NCBI GenBank assembly: GCA_024642145.1
Contig: JAHEBS010000005.1
Location: 1-34,669, forward strand
Reading direction: 5' to 3'
Length of the DNA: 34,669 nucleotides
From: Marivivens sp.
GTDB lineage: Bacteria > Pseudomonadota > Alphaproteobacteria > Rhodobacterales > Rhodobacteraceae
The position numbers and the translations under genes were made by a program. Positions 33,104 through 34,669 of this stretch are shown here, piece after piece. Every line of letters starts with the position of its first letter. Within the stretch, counting starts at the first letter, position 1. A model generated the notes under the pieces. It worked only from the letters and a program-made list of their open reading frames with translations. It was not told the origin of the DNA and made no database searches.

Positions 33104-33757
33104 TCAGTCGATCCCGGCAATGATGGCGCGCAGCGTTTCGATACCGTCGCCTTTTTCCGACGAGGTCAGCACGATTTCCGGATAAGCGGCGGGATGTTTG
33201 GCCAGTGCCGCGCGCGTCTGTTCGATGTTCTCCGCAAGCTCTTGTTTACTGACCTTGTCGATTTTGGTCATCACGGCCTGAAACGTCACCGCGGATTTAT
33301 CCAGCAAGGTCAGAATCTCTTCGTCGACTTTCTTGACGCCATGACGTGCATCGATCAACACGAATGCGCGGCGCAGCGTGGGCCGGCCCGAGAGGTAGGA
33401 TTTGAGCAGACGCTGCCATTTTTCCACCACGGCTACCGGTGCCTCGGCGTAGCCATAACCCGGCAAGTCGACCAGATAGCGGCTTTCGCCCATGGTGAAA
33501 TAGTTGATTTCCTGCGTGCGGCCAGGCGTGTTCGAGGCGCGGGCCAGCGACTTGCGGCCCGTCAACGCATTGATCAGAGACGATTTGCCAACGTTTGACC
33601 GCCCCGCAAAGCAGACCTCGGCACGGTCGGCGGGCGGCAGGCCCGACATGGCGACGACACCTTTGAGAAAATCCACCGGACCGGCAAACAGCAGCCGCCC
33701 TTTTTCGCGGGGTGCGGCGTCGGGCTCGGGGGCGATGTTGAAGGTGATCTTGGTCAT
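33104..33757 (-). CDS. engB: Ribosome biogenesis GTP-binding protein EngB (YsxC/YihA)
   Basis: The 217-residue GTPase is needed for late 50S assembly. G1 GRSNVGKSS is at 52-60, G2 TPGRTQ at 77-82, G3 DLPGYG at 97-102, G4 TKID at 164-167 and G5 TSSEKG at 198-203. It starts with ATG 33757 behind AGAGGCA, a moderate ribosome-binding site. It follows yidC in the same direction, but a terminator lies between them, so it probably has its own promoter and leads the engB-argB-ferredoxin-like-sixA group. Confidence 0.95.
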   Translation of the reverse strand: MTKITFNIAPEPDAAPREKGRLLFAGPVDFLKGVVAMSGLPPADRAEVCFAGRSNVGKSSLINALTGRKSLARASNTPGRTQEINYFTMGESRYLVDLPGYGYAEAPVAVVEKWQRLLKSYLSGRPTLRRAFVLIDARHGVKKVDEEILTLLDKSAVTFQAVMTKIDKVSKQELAENIEQTRAALAKHPAAYPEIVLTSSEKGDGIETLRAIIAGID

Positions 33758-33824
33758 GCGTGCCTCTGGTCTTGGACGATCTTAGCCCGCGTTGCGCGGG
33801 GGGCAAGGCGCGGTTGCGCCCATG

Positions 33825-33859
33825 AAAAGGGGCCCCACAGCTTTTTGCTGCGGGGCCCC
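33825..33859 (-). terminator. Intrinsic terminator after yidC
   Basis: Read on the - strand, GGGGCCCCGCAGC and GCTGTGGGGCCCC form a 13-bp stem with one G-U pair around AAAAA, followed by TTTTC. It starts 16 bases past the yidC stop. Confidence 0.9.
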
Positions 33860-33875
33860 GATCATTTCCGGCCTA

Positions 33876-34669
33876 TCAGCGCTTTTTCGGCGCTTTGGTC
33901 GAATTTGCGGCGGCAGGCTTGCGTTTAAAGCCCGACTTGATGTTGCCAAACAGATCCGGCGGGTGACCGTGGCTCCACATGATCAGATATTGCTGGGTGA
34001 AGGTGATCGTGTTGTTGGCGATCCAGTAGAGAACCAGACCGCTGGCAAACGACCCCAGCATGAACATGAAGATCCAAGGCATCCAGGCGAAAACGGCGGC
34101 CTGCGCGGCGTCGGTCGGGGCTGGGTTCAGCTTTTGCTGGAACCACATCGAGATGCCCAGCATGATCGGCAGGATGCCAAGCGACAGGATCGACAGCGCG
34201 CTACCTGCGTCCGGTGCTGCAAAGGGCAACAGGCCGAACAGGTTCAGGATCGAGGTCGGATCGGGGGCCGAAAGGTCATGGATCCAGCCAAGCCACGGTG
34301 CTTGACGCAATTCGATGGTGTTGAAGATCACCTTGTAGAGCGAGAAGAAGATCGGGATCTGCACAAAGATCGGCAGACAGCCCGAGGCCGGGTTGACCTT
34401 CTTGCGCTTGTAAAGCTCCATCACCTCTTTTTGCATGCCGGCGCGGTCGTCGCCAAAACGCTCTTTCAGCGCTTCCATCTCGGGCTGCAATTCCTTCATC
34501 CGCGCCATCGACACGTAGGACTTGCGCGCCAGCGGGAAGACGATGGCCTTGATGATCAGCGTCAGGCCGATGATCGACCAGCCCATGTTCCCGATGAGGC
34601 CATGGATCGCGTGCAAGAGCCAGAAGATCGGCTTGGTGAAGAAGAAGAACCAGCCCCAGTCGATCGAGT
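33876..34669 (-). CDS. yidC: Membrane protein insertase YidC (3' part, runs off the window)
   Basis: The C-terminal 263 residues of YidC/Oxa1 are present; the 5' end and the periplasmic domain lie beyond base 34669. The conserved core contains SMARMKELQPEMEALKERF in the cytoplasmic hairpin, the NPASGCLPIFVQIPIFFSLYKV segment, the later membrane helices (GILPIMLGISMWFQQKLNP, PWIFMFMLGSFASGLVLYW) and a basic tail ending TKAPKKR. YidC inserts membrane proteins alone or with SecYEG. The frame is open to the window edge. Its place beside engB is common in alphaproteobacteria. Confidence 0.96.
   Translation of the reverse strand, partial: SIDWGWFFFFTKPIFWLLHAIHGLIGNMGWSIIGLTLIIKAIVFPLARKSYVSMARMKELQPEMEALKERFGDDRAGMQKEVMELYKRKKVNPASGCLPIFVQIPIFFSLYKVIFNTIELRQAPWLGWIHDLSAPDPTSILNLFGLLPFAAPDAGSALSILSLGILPIMLGISMWFQQKLNPAPTDAAQAAVFAWMPWIFMFMLGSFASGLVLYWIANNTITFTQQYLIMWSHGHPPDLFGNIKSGFKRKPAAANSTKAPKKR

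Noticed and set aside
31575-33598. Long forward frames opposite argB, engB and the ferredoxin-like gene
   Set aside because: Antisense to well-supported genes, composition dominated by His/Arg/Gly.
1-34669. CRISPR arrays, insertion sequences, tRNA or rRNA genes, phage attachment sites
   Set aside because: I looked for direct-repeat arrays, transposase frames and tRNA-like folds by eye and saw none.

Overview
The window is a stretch of alphaproteobacterial chromosome, most likely from the Rhodobacteraceae (Rhodobacter/Roseobacter group). The evidence is a high-GC coding style, protein sequences typical of that family (an Aap/Bzt amino-acid ABC transporter, an ATP12-family chaperone, a Zn-type adenylate kinase), and a ribosomal gene order tuf-S10-spc-alpha. 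I cannot name a species.

Bases 1-18177 are the ribosomal protein supercluster on the + strand. It starts with the end of tuf and continues rpsJ-rplC-rplD-rplW // rplB-rpsS-rplV-rpsC-rplP // rpmC-rpsQ-rplN-rplX-rplE-rpsN-rpsH-rplF-rplR-rpsE-rpmD // rplO-secY-adk // rpsM-rpsK-rpoA-rplQ. At three of the breaks (//) non-ribosomal genes sit inside the cluster: a DUF2200 protein; msrB with a convergent TehA/TDT-family transporter and RidA-family pair; and a conserved protein of unknown function. At each of these three breaks an intrinsic-terminator-like hairpin closes the upstream block and a sigma70-like promoter candidate precedes the next block. So the supercluster probably runs as at least five transcription units. 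Hairpins also lie between tuf and rpsJ, rplO and secY, rpsK and rpoA, and rpoA and rplQ, where nothing has been inserted. infA and rpmJ are not seen here.

Bases 18181-23357 begin with a strong bidirectional terminator after rplQ and a small reverse-strand ORF. A luxR-luxI quorum-sensing pair follows, then rarA, crcB, rluC and an ATP12-family F1-ATPase assembly gene, all on the + strand and closely spaced.

Bases 23358-28280 hold a complete four-gene ABC importer for acidic/general L-amino acids (aapJ-aapQ-aapM-aapP, called bztABCD in Rhodobacter). It has a stable hairpin after the binding-protein gene and a terminator at the end.

Bases 28285-34669 are on the - strand. In transcription order they carry yidC (only its 3' part is in the window) with its terminator, then engB-argB-a 4Fe-4S ferredoxin-like gene-a SixA-type histidine phosphatase, then a two-subunit molybdenum hydroxylase (iorA-iorB type). 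Several of these genes overlap by 4 bases, which suggests translational coupling.

Most of the window is conserved housekeeping sequence, and I did not find a clearly new multi-gene system. The best leads are the quorum-sensing pair placed directly behind the ribosomal/RNA polymerase operon, with unusual LuxR features; the repeated break-and-restart architecture with structured leaders; an identical 12-base loop motif in three terminators; and two conserved proteins of unknown role.
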